Assembly: GCA_037039685.1 (NCBI GenBank)
Contig: JAWNGF010000003.1
Location: 1,550,001 to 1,614,000 of the forward strand
Direction: 5' to 3'
Origin: Ceratobasidium sp. AG-K
Lineage: Eukaryota; Basidiomycota; Agaricomycetes; Cantharellales; Ceratobasidiaceae
Length of the DNA: 64,000 bases
The notes below the pieces were generated by a model. The model was given only the letters and a program-made list of their open reading frames with translations. It had not been told where the DNA came from and made no database searches. Position 1 is the first letter of the stretch. Every line of letters starts with the position of its first letter. Positions 23,162 to 34,666 of this stretch are shown piece after piece. The translations under genes and the position numbers were made by a program.

Positions 23162-25609
23162 GCTGTTTCTTTTTATCACTTGCCATAAAACTCAAAATGT
23201 GTCATTACTATGCATTGTCGCTGTCGCCCTCCCATCTATGCGTTATGTCCTTTATGAATCAACAGTGTCTTTGGCGCCGGTAATGGCACAAATAATGGCT
23301 GTTAGACCAGACGTATTGGTCTTGATGCATACCTAGTCGCATGCTAAAAGACAAATATCAGCCCAATTGAACTCGAAAAGATCGTCTTCTGAATTTAGAA
23401 ACAATTTATCCTAAACCGACGGCCGACTTGATTTATCCAAGTCGAGTCGGAGCCGCGCTACTAAAGCCATCACGTGGCTCCACGTCCCCTGCACCACTTG
23501 ATGATAATCTCATCGGCCATCCCCCTTTCCCCCTGCGTTCTAGTTGCTGTGCCTGTTACCTAAGTACCACCCACCTGCACTCTAGAATCCCTCAAGCCGC
23601 ACCCTACATTCTCATAGATCTTCCATCCGGCCTGGACCAAGAAACCTATGTATGACCAGATCTTGATCCACAACTGCATAGGATCAGTGACACACTGGAT
23701 CTCTGGAGGCTGAGAATGTCTATTTCGATTCGACACGCTAGATCACTGGGCCTCACGCATACCCCTAAACTTGGACGTCCTTCTTAACGATTCCCTCCCC
23801 AACTCTCACTGCTCCACCCTCAACGTCAACGTTCGACCGCCGGACCCCAGATCTCAATGACTACTCAGCCCACGTTCTTCCATGATGGGTTTGGTTCGAT
23901 CGCGCAGATCGACCATCTCCATCCACGAGGGCGCGCGCGGAGTTTTCCAGCCCCGTCGGTTTTACAGCTACAAAATTGTATCGCTCGTCGGCCAACGCCA
24001 ACTGCGCTAGTTTGCGCCTCGAGGCAATTCAGTCGTCGGCTCTTAGATAGGACACGTACGGCCGACGTCGTACATGCCTAATACCGCAGCAAGATTGATC
24101 GGTTTGTCGCACAAGTGGCAAAGCGCCCAAGAAACCTACCTCCCCGGCCAACTACAACCGAAAACCTGAACCCCTCGGACTTTTGGCAAAGAAACAGTGT
24201 ACTACTCTAAACGACGGGAATCAGAATTGTTGTGGAAGCTGCTCCCATTGTGCTACGACGCGCCGTTTTTGCCAGCCAAACGCCAACGGGCCTCAAATGT
24301 ACCGGCCACAATTATCCTTCCCCCCCTTTTATCTACGCGCTGGAGCCCCTTCTGCACCACAGCTCCAATGTTCACCGAACCACTGAAAGGATGGAGCGAG
24401 ACAAGGTGCGCAGAGATTCTGACATTTTGGCTTTTGGCGGTGCGGACACGCGGACAAAGGCCTCATGGGTAACAACAAAGCGAAAGCCGTACCCGAACCG
24501 AGCGATCCCGAATAGGAACCGTGTAGCCCTTATTGACTCGAGCTCGCGTGGTGGATCGCCACCAACGTGGATGAGGGCTGGTAGGGCTGAGCGGTGAAAG
24601 GCCTGGTGGTATCCTCGTTGTCCGTGGCAGTAAATAAACAACAACTGCGGCCGTGGGGGATGTGCTTTTTGTTTTGGACCGCGTTTGGGCGGGGTAGAGT
24701 ACGTGTACTACAGTGCGTGTATGCTTTCTGAAACACCATGGTTGAAAATGGCGCAGTGGGACGCGTGGCGAGCCGAGGCTGTCGAAATTGCCGATGTTCG
24801 GTCCGTCTCTCTGCGGCAAGGTCCCAAAGTAGACGTAATGTATCCGATACGCGCCGTGCCTGGCGGGTTGACAAGCGCAGAGTCTTGTGACCTCGAAAAT
24901 AAACAGGATCTATCGATTGGCGCATATATCCGCGACAAACATACAACATCTTCTCAAGCCAAAATATCTGCTTCTGTTTTTTAGGGACACATTAACACAT
25001 GACCCCTATGCGAATGAGCCCACACGACGCAAACCTTTGAATGCATGGTCATCGGTGGCAATGGACGTCATTGTCCAGGCGTTGAGGTCATGTCGCGCAG
25101 TAGTGACTTCACTTTGTCCGTGTCGGGACGCCGAGTCTAAATTATGCGATTGGCTATGGACGTTTCAGGCATAGTCGTTGTGAGGAAAATTCATTTCAAA
25201 CTTTGTCGTAATAAACCCGAGACGTTCCCAAACAACTCGGGCTGATGGTAAGGGAGCGCTCGGAACATTCGCGTCGTGTGAATGCGGGCAGGACGGACCC
25301 GGTAGCGTGAGACGTAGCGGCGTGTGATTCTCGAGTTGCCATTCTTAATTTTTAAACTTTTTTCAATGTTCAGTTTGATGTCATGTATAGCACCACACTA
25401 AATGTACAAATCCGCATCCGAGACAAGGAGATACAACTGAGTGACCAGTAAAAGCAACGGTAGTCCGTCGAATGATACATGAGTAGCAGGACAAAGAAAA
25501 GCAACGAGGGACTGGAAAGCTGAGCACATATTAACCCAGCGAGGGGAATGCGAAGATATGGTGTTACAGATAATTCAGGAGACCAGAATAAAAAATCTAT
25601 GTTTTGGGC
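23162..25609. other. Gene-poor 2.4-kb stretch
   Basis: After the eL27 3' end no conserved exon is visible on either strand. The longest frames (24232-24597 plus, 24530-24949 minus) overlap each other, are arginine- or proline-rich in ways typical of non-coding frames, and show no motif. No terminal repeats or transposase remnants were recognised by eye. Confidence 0.4.
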
Positions 25610-26509
25610 CTAGGCTTTGAATATAGACCACCACCGAGCCCGGCCGCGCTCGGGGTCGCACGTATCCTCCTCATCGTCGCTTGGCATTCCGAGGCCCTGG
25701 ACGTCAGCAAAGCTGACATAACCCTCGCGGTCTCTGAGCTGGAGGGCGACTCGGTTGGCGTCGAATGGCGGCGAGGGAGGCGGTGTGATTGGCGCGGCAC
25801 GTGAGAGGGCGGGTGAGGTGCGGGATCGGGTCATAGCAGGGAGATTTCCGTGTGGAGGTGTAATGAGCCCGAAGCTCTCGCCACGCTTGCGGGTGGGTGA
25901 TGGTGGGCATGATACGTCACGGCTGCCGGGTGCACTGGAGAGTACACCCTCGAGACGAGACCGGAGGACCTCTTCGTTGCCGCTGCGAGAGGGACGGCGG
26001 AAGATGTGGCATTGGGCGACTGAAGAAAGGTCCGACGGATGGGTATGGGATCGGGGCAGGGTGTGGCGTGTTACGGATTGGGGGTGGGAGACAGTGTTGG
26101 ATCGGGGCATGCGGCGCACTGGAGGTGGACTCGAGTGGCGTACGGGGGAAGGCGAGCGGGAACGTGCATATTTCTGCGACGAATAAGAGCACTCGGAGTG
26201 GTCTGGTGAGTAGCTCGGGTCGAATACATGGCGCGATGCCTGTCTGGCATGCTCGTCGCGGGCAAGGCTGAGGTGCAACATGATCTCGCTGGTAGGAGCT
26301 GTACGGCTAATGAGCATCCTGTCGTGCGCTCGATGAAATGGCGCACCTTTGTAGTCTTTCCTTAGAGCAAGATACAGAGTGGAAGTGTCAAGCGCAACAG
26401 TAGTGTGCGATGGAGACAGTAGGCAGGGCACCGAGGTAGGTGGGATGTCCAGAGCTAGTGGACGCTTGCCTTTATGTATCGAGAAGCGGCGGTTGTGTTC
26501 TCGGTGCAT
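25610..26509 (-). CDS. Hypothetical Ser/Pro/Arg-rich protein
   Basis: Uninterrupted 299-codon frame with ATG at 26509. I do not recognise it. The first third is mixed (RRFSIHKGKRPLALDIPPTS, LYLALRKDYKGAPFHRAHDR). The middle is basic and rich in SP and SR pairs (RSRSPSPVRHSSPPPVRR), with PPSPTRKRGESFGLITPP, and there is a conserved-looking end: FADVQGLGMPSDDEEDTCDP, then GRARWWSIFKA. No membrane segment or signal peptide. Proline-directed phosphorylation sites are likely (inference). A single exon of this length is unusual next to its intron-rich neighbours, but the high Ser/Pro/Arg composition with sensible acidic and aromatic blocks favours a real gene. Confidence 0.55.
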   Translation of the reverse strand: MHREHNRRFSIHKGKRPLALDIPPTSVPCLLSPSHTTVALDTSTLYLALRKDYKGAPFHRAHDRMLISRTAPTSEIMLHLSLARDEHARQASRHVFDPSYSPDHSECSYSSQKYARSRSPSPVRHSSPPPVRRMPRSNTVSHPQSVTRHTLPRSHTHPSDLSSVAQCHIFRRPSRSGNEEVLRSRLEGVLSSAPGSRDVSCPPSPTRKRGESFGLITPPHGNLPAMTRSRTSPALSRAAPITPPPSPPFDANRVALQLRDREGYVSFADVQGLGMPSDDEEDTCDPERGRARWWSIFKA

Positions 26510-27770
26510 CGTGTCTGGATTGCTATTTGCTGTGCGTCAATTGCAGATCAGGCAACTCACATCCGATGCACCGGTCCCCTCGCCTCGTGCACAGAGGGAG
26601 GCAGAAGCTGGTTTGTCCTGATGTCCAGGGATACTCTGCACCAAGGATTTCTCCCATCGATCCACTCGCTCCGGCTTTTATGATCTAGACCTGTTACACG
26701 TAACGTCGGCTATTCTTTTCCCTCGCACATTGCCGATGCTCTCACGCGGTCCGCATACACCCTCTTCTGCCCGTTATAGCCACCCGCCTCACGTTGTCTG
26801 GGCCGACCACATGTCGATAATTTCCCAAATTCATGCGCCAGTTTCCACACGCTGAGTCGGACCACAAGGCTGTGGCACGGTAACGCACACCCGTTTCCAG
26901 GGACGACCCCCAGACGAATTTGCACAAATCCTAGACTCAGGGCCAGACTCTTACATCATACCTCACGTGCGAGTGCCACATCGATTGCAACGTCCAGCGC
27001 ATTTACGGTGCCCTTGCCTTCGAATTAATATCCTGGCTTCCAACACACTCACCACAACCCGCGGCACGACCACGTTTGTTTCCCCGCAGTCGTCCCGCCC
27101 AATGACCGCACGATCACCGAGCCGTCCGGGAATATATCGGGCAACTGCTCCCTCTCCTATCAGTGGTAGAGTCCTATTTGCCTGCTGAACTTTCTCTTTG
27201 ATCTTCATTTGCGCCCGTATGTTATTGAATCGTTGGATAATGAATTCTGCGTGGTTGGTCACGCGCCCCATGTTCCGCCGCCCAGGTCGAGTTCGTCTAG
27301 GCTCTACGTATGCGGGGTAAACGCACGGCGACGTCGAGGCGCATATAAGACCTGTGGGGGGAGCCCTACCGCAACCCCAACGTCTAGAACAAAAATCCAC
27401 TCTTCAACCCAATCGCACGCGTCCACGAAAAAGGAAAACAAACCCGCAAATCAGATTCCACCGCGATTCCATCCGTACGACCTTGTTCTTTTGAAATACA
27501 AATCTCCCGGCCGGGCAGATGCGCACGACTGTTCGATCCTCAGACTTTGCGTCGTGCTCCCCCGCATTCGCACCTCTAGGGCTAGTCTACCGAGGCACGA
27601 GCTCACTGAATGATGTAGATGCACCGATCTACAGCTCAAACGCGGGGTAGAGAAGGCGGAAGTCGTGGAACGGGCGCGAGGGGAGATAGCGTCGATAAAG
27701 CCTATGTGTACAGTACATGATAGATTGCCCAACCCGAAAGATAACCCCAACCTCAAGGAATATGAGCGTC
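26510..27770. other. Intergenic, no gene seen
   Basis: About 1.26 kb between the hypothetical gene and the 3' end of the Zn2Cys6 regulator. Overlapping frames on both strands (for example around 26963-27613) have no recognisable motifs. It may contain an upstream exon or promoter of the hypothetical gene. Confidence 0.4.
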
Positions 27771-30105
27771 TTACCAGTCCTGGAGTGCACTTTGGACCGC
27801 CGTGTGGCATTTGGTAAGCTCCTCTGCAGATGATCAGCCACCGAAGTCCCCTGGTTGATATGGCTCACCTTCGTAGGCGCCGGCCACCGGCCACAGACTT
27901 TTGAGCCTTTTGAGAATATGTGTCGCCGTCTCCAAATTGCTAAAACGATAGACTATCTATCAGCTGACAGCCCCATTCAGCCGCCTCCTACGTACCTATA
28001 TGCAGCCAGTGCCTGGACCCCAAAAGAACGCATTCAATCAAACCTTTAGGTCGGAGCTTCAACCAACACACCTGATACTTTTCTCCTGCTGTCGCAACCT
28101 CTATCGCACTACCAAAGCATGCAATCACCTGTGAACAGCCGCAGAACGGCGATTGCCTGAGGATATCGTCCATCTGAGTGGGGGTTACGTCCGCTGGTCC
28201 AGGATCCTGTTGGGGGGTTGGGGGAGCGTGAAGTGTGGGGAGGACCGACTGCGCAAGGGCGGCGCGTTGCGAATCTCGGAAGAGGGTAAGGATTGACCGG
28301 GACGAGGTGGTGATTTTCGCTACCGACGACGGTGGGATTTCGAGCGTCGCTGCATCGCTTGTGGGCGGAGCTTGCATGGGCTGACTTCCACTCGCAATAG
28401 CCGCCAGTGCTCCCACACCGCCTCTGTCCGAGGGTGCGACGGAGCACACATTAAAGTTGAAATGCAAGTTGGGGATAGCGTAACGATGGTGTAAATGGAT
28501 CATCGCCCTAAAAAGTCAAAATGTGTAAAAAGGTTATTCGACAGAGCGTGATGCCACGTACGCGTTGAGAACCAGAAGCGACATGAAACACGTCGTCCGA
28601 ACTGTGAGCCACTCAACCTTAGTGTCTTGATTACTCATGCCTTTTACGGCATCTGACCAGGTATGGTATCCCTCTAATAGCGCGTTATCGATCATGGTAT
28701 CGAGCGTATGCAATTTCGTTGCGTTTTCGTCTCGAAGTTGGAGCGACATACATGTAGGAAACGCCATAGCGTGCTCCAAAAACATAAATGAGCGTATACG
28801 GAGTGGGTAGAAAAGCTGACAAAGATAAATGAATTGCGAAACCGTAAAAACAAACAGTGGGACGTACCGAAGGAAACGCAGGATTGGTCGTGTTTCGCGG
28901 GAAATGCACTGCAAACCCAGACTGCGCCATGTATCGAGGTGTACCGCTTGTGATACTCAGCAGTAAATCCTGAATCCAGAGCTCCCACACAATCCTCCGG
29001 CGCTCCTCACATCGCCCATCTTGGTATTTCTGTGCACCACCAGTTTCTGTGGGCGGAGGCCTTGGAGCCGCGGGATCGTCACCGAGGCCGTTCCAGGGGC
29101 GTCTACTAAGCGAGACTAGTCCACCCGCTGACCCAAGCGAGATATCGACGCACGCGGGCCCATCGGCGCTATCCAGTGTGTGCCAGCCCTGCGCAATTAC
29201 GTGATCCACAGCTTGCTTGTTCAGCTTGGCGGCGTTGGAAACATTGCCAAGTCCGTATTCAAGATATGTGAGCAGGAGCATAGCTTGGGCAAATTCGATT
29301 GGTCGGTCAGACGCTTCTTGGGTCACGCTTGCTTGGGAGAGTGCAAGTTCGCGATAGTCATTGGACGATGCCCGATAGGCGTATCGCGAAGCGAGTGCGA
29401 GAATACTCGTAGTGAGGAAAGGAGTTGTTGGAAGGCTGAGAAGGAATTCTTGTCGGGGACGAAGGACAGGAACATAGTGGTGAGGAATGGCAAAATACTT
29501 GTCAATCCTGTGGAAAAAATCTACCTTGTTGCATTATATATGGATTGAAGAGACTTACAAGTTTCTTACTTCAAGATCGCGACCCGTTGGGCGAGGGCGG
29601 GGAACGTTTGGCACGGCGCCATTCGTATCGATGACGAAATAGTCTGAAACCGCACTCGGGCTACTTTGTCGGCGAGGAGCCAGGGCAACACTTGAAACAG
29701 AAGCAGCCACCGAACTGTGCAAGGGAGGGGTCCCTTCGGTTGGACTGTGGCCTACGGCTAGGGCGAATCAATACACCTTGTTTTCGCATAGTGACCAAGC
29801 AACGTACTCGGCGCTGGGCTGACCACTGTGACGACTGGTTTCCTGGGTCTGCCCATCGGCTTCTTTTCGGGCCATACACAACGTTTTCCCGCCCGGGCGC
29901 ATCGAGAACACGTGCTGGACGTGCGATGATCACCATCACATTTGTGCTTGGATGTCCTGCAAGTCTGACAAGCGCGGGGTCTGGGCAATGGTCTACTATT
30001 ACTACGACGAATACACGGAGAGTAATGGTCAACTCACTTTGCCACAGTATCACGGTTATTTTGCGACGGTACTGGCACCGTATAGCTTTCGGTTGCAGTT
30101 GACAT
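27771..30105 (-). CDS. Zn2Cys6 fungal transcription factor
   Basis: Nuclear DNA-binding regulator with an N-terminal Gal4-type binuclear zinc cluster. After MSTATESYTVPVPSQNNRD the protein reads PRACQTCRTSKHKCDGD and CSRCARAGKRCVWPEKK, giving a C-x2-C-x6-C-x9-C-x2-C-x6-C spacing, then a basic linker (MGRPRKP). The middle homology domain covers IDKYFAIPHHYVPVLRPRQE, ILALASRYAYRASSN, IEFAQAMLLLTYLEYGLGNV, ERRRIVWELWIQDLLLSITS, AMAFPTCMSLQLRDENATKL and LHHRYAIPNLHFNFNVCS. The end is NLETATHILKRLKSLWPVAG then QSALQDW, stop at 27771-27773. The first ATG (30105) is reached by splicing across an intron just before the cysteines. Roughly eight exons. The pathway controlled cannot be told from the sequence, and no catabolic gene sits beside it. 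Confidence 0.85.
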
Positions 30106-31062
30106 CAGGCGCTACACTGATACAACGAGTAAATGTACAATCTGATCCCTGTTCGGTTCTGCGGTCTGAATAGGGATGGAAGATACCGGGGATATGGCTG
30201 ATCGGAGAGCGGTCAACGAGGAGAGTCGGGTTGGAGTATGGTTTTTCACCAAGAGGTTCATCTGAATTGAGTGGCGCAGAGGCCATGTCACGTGCCAGCC
30301 TGGCTTTGCCCCTCGGACTTGCAGGTGAACCGGGCAATACTCGCCGCCTGGTTTGACACCCGCCAAGTGTCGGTCAATAGATACCAGGTAATCGCAGCTT
30401 ACTTTACGTTGATAACATGTTCCTTTTCGGAGGAAGATTGAGCGGCCAATTGTGTCATAGCCTATTTCATCGCCTTCAGTCCGGCAGCTGAGTTCCATAC
30501 AAGCACATACTTGACTTTGAATCATAATCAGTAACTACAAATGTGACTCTGAAGCGACGAGCCATTTGTCGTGAGAGTGTGAGTCTATATTATACTGCTT
30601 GCTCACATGCTTGCTTACGGTGTTGGTTTCGTTCGAAGGCGCTGAAGGTGGGCGTTCGTGGTCAGCAAACGGCTTGTCTTATATGAGTGGTGCGAATTCG
30701 GGGGACCTCACCAGCAAGCTTTGCATGTTTATGCCCGAAGTGATCTGCAGATGAAGAAAGTGTCCGCAACCAAGGAAATACTCCCGAAGCTCGGAGGCCA
30801 CGCGAATGCCTGAACCTTAATGGGCATAATCTCCCGATTGGGCTTCGCTGTCCTTCCAACTCCACCCGATATTAACTTGGACAGGATCCGATATGGTACA
30901 AACGGCTTGTACGCCTATGGCATGGCTGTGATACGATGTGTAGATCACGATCAATCAGTCGCCTATTGTGCAATGCTGGCACAGGAGCTTTCTGCCCCTT
31001 CACACCCCGAAGCTGAGCCGGCGGAAGCCCTTACAGCCCTTCACCTGTCCCAACATCGTGCC
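30106..31062. other. Intergenic between divergent genes
   Basis: Gap of about 960 bp between the divergent Zn2Cys6 regulator and the deacetylase gene. The deacetylase frame stays open upstream to an ATG at 30820, but those 81 codons do not resemble the family, so I treat them as 5' flank. No other feature is supported. Confidence 0.4.
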
Positions 31063-32650
31063 ATGAAGCTATTCTACTCGAAAGCATGCGCGCTCCACAA
31101 TCCAGAGTTCGAGATCCTCTCCGGCAAAGCAGTACCCTACCTGGAAAGTCCAGACAGGATGGCCAGAATTGTATCCCACTTGTCGCAGGCCCTCGGATGG
31201 AGCTGGGAAGACATTGATGCCTTGAGCTCTGAAGAGGGATCCAAGGATGCTATTGAAGCTGTCAAACGGGTGCATGCGCCAGATTACATTGAGTACTTAC
31301 GTGACGCGTACGAATTGTGGGTACAGGATGGGGGCAGCAAGGTGTGTTGCATTCGAGCATATACTCTCTTTTCCCGAACGTGTTCCGTCATATTCCTAGG
31401 AGGCAGTGCTACCAGAGGTATTTCCACACCCCGGGCTCGTCGCGACTGCGAAACAAAAGACGGTCCAGTCTAAACATCTTTCACCGTTGGCAAAGGCAGG
31501 TGAGCAGGTCGGCAATACTCGAAACACCGTGTTGAGCCACTCGGAGGCTTGTATTGTTTTGATCTCAGTTGTCCTATCACGGCAGGTCGGAATATGCGTT
31601 TGATGAAAGATCCGAACTGATGTTGGATGATGTTGGTAGACACGTTTGGAAGTGCACTCGCCGCGGTTCGAGTTGTGCTGCAAGCAGTGCGCCACCTCAC
31701 TGCAGAGGCCTCCCGTCATCGATCCGCTGAAACAGCCGAAGACATCAACAAGTTAGCCTTGCCCCACATTGGCGTATTTGCCTTGACGTTCGTATAATGG
31801 GAATCTCGTGGCCTGAGATTAACTGATTCGTTAACAGGAGGCCGCCTGGGCATCATGCAGGGCCAGGAGTCTGCGGTGGTTACTGCTTCTTCAATAATGT
31901 TGCGATCGCAGTGAAATCCTTGCAGGCACAAATCACTCATGAAAGCGGCGAGCCACCTAAAGTCGCGATCCTGGATATTGATTACCATCACGGGAATGGA
32001 AGTGAGTTCCAACGTCGCGCGCCTTGGCATAGAGAATTCACGCCATGCAGCCCAGGATGTATTCTACCAAGATCCGACCGTACTTTATGTTTCGTTACAC
32101 GCGGAGGGGGACTATCCTTGTCAGTGATGTTTGATTGCCGCCGCATATAGTTTACTTGACGAACACTAGATTTCACCGGGACGACAGAAGAGACCGGGGA
32201 CGGTCCTGGGGTGGGGTTCAACTTGAATATTCCACTTCCGCAACACCAGACCGGGAACAAGGAATATCTCAGTGCCCTAAGGAAAGGCCTGGATTGGATA
32301 TCACGGTACTCACCTCAGTGGCTGGTCATTAGGTATCATTACTTGGTTCACCAGTTGGCCAGGTTGAAATCTAACTTATAACAGCCTGGGAGTAGACACG
32401 TATAAAGACGACCCTATATGCAACTTCCAGCTCACGACCGAGTGCTACTCTGAGATAGGCCGCGAGATAGGGAAGCTTGGATTGCCGAGTTTATTTGCCA
32501 TGGAAGGGTAAGGAATCCACTCCTATCGTGAGATATGCCATATCAATTAGTTCCCGTAGGGGGTATCATTTAGACACGCTGGGCGCCAACGTTGGAGGGG
32601 TTCTCTCTGGCTTTGAAGCTGCGACGGCAGATAGGGTAAATGATTATTGA
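31063..32650 (+). CDS. Histone deacetylase / acetylpolyamine amidohydrolase-type enzyme
   Basis: Zinc-dependent deacetylase of the arginase-deacetylase fold. The N-terminus MKLFYSKACALHNPEFEI, then KAVPYLESPDRMARI, matches acetylpolyamine-amidohydrolase-type members better than the classical Rpd3/Hda1 type. Spliced exons give HAPDYIEYLRDAYELWVQDG, GLYCFDLSCPITADTFGSAL, the active-site motif RRPPGHHAGPGVCGGYCFFN, ILDIDYHHGNGTQDVFYQDP (zinc ligands Asp and His), FTGTTEETGDGPGVGFNLNI and GVDTYKDDP (third zinc ligand Asp), ending EAATADRVNDY with TGA at 32648-32650. Seven or so introns, one of the exons being short (GLYCFDLSCPITA). ATG 31063 is chosen because homology starts there. It could act on acetylated polyamines or on proteins. 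Its stop is 47 bp from that of the convergent LAG1 gene. Confidence 0.85.
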
Positions 32651-32697
32651 GATATGTAAATGGCACATCCTCAGTCGGTAGTCAAGAACGTATGTGT

Positions 32698-34384
32698 CTA
32701 CTCTTCCTTTTCCCTCGGTTCGTCGTCTCCATGCTCGGACCTATCATCGTCGAGATCCTTCTTGAATACGATGGTCCTAGAACAGATATAATTTAATTTC
32801 AAAGTGAGTTTGTTTCAAAGAAATTGAACTAACGTGATAATAATGCGCCAAATGTTCCAGTACCAGAAGAGATTGACTGCCTGCAATGCAACCAACGGCG
32901 CAAAAATTTGGTACCTCATCCTGAGGGAAGGGTCAATTTCACGTGAACGCGAAACCGGCTATAACACATACCAAGGGGCTAGCCATACACCACGGGCACG
33001 GTCCCACACCATGTTTTCGGGCCTGGACGATTAAGTTAATATCGGGCCAGACAACAACATCTAGGAGCACTCACTTGATCAGCCAAAACTCGTTCCAAAC
33101 CGACCAGATGATACGAAGGTTGAGGTAATGGCGAGTGTATCTGAAGGAAGAGGTTAGATTGAACACGCGACCGTAGTTAAATGCACGTACGTCCACACGA
33201 GTGTAAACCAGACAAAGGCGATGCTCTTGGAGATCTCCATGTCAAGATAGTTGAACAACTTGGCAATCTATATGCGCATCAGCACACGCCGAAAAACGTA
33301 TACAGTCGTACTGACCGCAAGGAAAGTGTCGCTCCAGTCCATAGTGACGAACACCGAGTTGCCGATCCACGTCAAGTTAACGAGGTAGCTCCAGCTGGCG
33401 CAACTAGTTAGTACGTTGAAGTGATTTGGCAACCTTGTACTCACCCAATCAACCAGATAGTAACAACGTGATGAATTACCAACTCGGTGTAGTCCTTGCG
33501 AGGTTTTTCTATTTTGAGCACCAGCACGAACAACTGCTGAGCCCAATACGCCGTTTGAAGAAGGTAATATGACTTCATAAGACCGGTCATTTCCCAATGA
33601 GGATACTCTGTCGATTTATTAAATGGAATGTATATAAATGGAAAGCTTCGCACTTACCGAGCCAAAAGTGCTCAGTTTGATACCACCAAGTCGGCATATC
33701 TCGCATAACAAACTGTCGAAAATCAGTCGACGGTTATATGGTGCGACGGTAATCTTACCAGTCCAAATACACCCATTGAACCGTAGTACATGAGCGAATA
33801 AGCTTGCTCAACGAAACGGTCCTCCTTGCTACCTCGGAGGCCGAAATGCCGGGCAAGCGGATGCAAGGCGTACGCGTGAATGAATTGTCGTATAAACGAA
33901 AATACGACAACATAATATGCGAGGAATGCAAGGTCCTAGCAAAGAGTCAACAGGGTGTAGGAGGTCATAGGGGGAGAGCTCTTACAGCATAGCTTTTAGC
34001 ATACAGGGTTTGCCCGTCTGAGGAGGTCCCCACAGGATTGGAGATAAATAGTAGGGGTGCGAATGGATTGCTTTGGGACGTCCCAATGATCTTCCAATTG
34101 ACGCAAAGAAGTGCCGGGAGTGCAATAAGACGGAACGATGAGCCTGTGGTTGATGAGCCCCATCGCTAATTAGTGCCTGCCTCCAAGCACGGTTCAACCA
34201 CTCACTTGGCCATCTTATCCAATCCAATGTTGTGACATCCTGGTAGTATAGACTTAATATGGACCGGTTGTCTTGTTCGACTTGGCTGGATTTTCTTGTC
34301 AGCAAAATGTCAAGACGGGTGAAACGTCACGCACTTTTGGCTCTGTCCATTGGGGGCTTTCTTCTCCGCCTTCGCCATCGCCAT
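32698..34384 (-). CDS. LAG1: Ceramide synthase (LAG1/TLC domain)
   Basis: Multi-pass ER enzyme joining a fatty acyl-CoA to a sphingoid base. The N-terminus MAMAKAEKKAPNGQSQK is basic and cytosolic; then FRLIALPALLCVNWKIIG and NPFAPLLFIS. The TLC domain follows: LAFLAYYVVVFSFIRQFIH, DRFVEQAYSLMYYGSMGVFG, MPTWWYQTEHFWL, YPHWEMTGLMKSYYLLQTAY, DYTELVIHHVVTIWLIG (the catalytic-type His pair), SYLVNLTWIGNSVFVTMDWS, IAKLFNYLDMEISKSIAF and FAPLVALQAVNLFWYWNIWR. The C-terminal tail is acidic (KKDLDDDRSEHGDDEPREKE), as in fungal homologs with phosphorylated tails. At least eight introns. The stop TAG is at 32698-32700 and the start at 34384, which diverges from the REX1 gene across 282 bp. Confidence 0.9.
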
Positions 34385-34666
34385 TGGAGTTACAGACGGG
34401 TCCACAGGTATAAAGAGCTACAATTTTTTTCTAAAGAGATTAAGGAGAGTAGTGTACACTGAGAGGTGGAGGACGGGACGATGGAGGTGTGTCGCGTGGA
34501 GGTGTCTCTATGTTTTCTTCGCGTCCTGAATTTCCAATTTTTCCCGATTGGAAGACTGCAGGCGCCCGAAGAATGATTTGCTCTTGACTCTGACTTGGGT
34601 GCTTTGGTTGCATGAACCTACGTCTCGTGCGAGTACAAAATAACCAGTGTTTTATGCATCCCGAAG

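Noticed and set aside
24735..24780. Sequence GGCGCAGTGGGACGCG resembling a tRNA A box
   Set aside because: No matching B box, acceptor stem or anticodon arm can be built around it.
24530..24949. 139-codon minus-strand frame in the gene-poor stretch
   Set aside because: It overlaps equally long frames in other phases and has an Arg/Thr/Pro-rich composition without motifs.
30820..31062. N-terminal extension of the deacetylase frame
   Set aside because: The 81 extra codons have no family similarity, and homology begins exactly at MKLFYSKACALHNP.
31586..31670. Apparent frameshift in the deacetylase gene before DTFGSALAAVRVV
   Set aside because: A short exon (GLYCFDLSCPITA) with flanking GT..AG introns restores the frame fully, so no break is needed.
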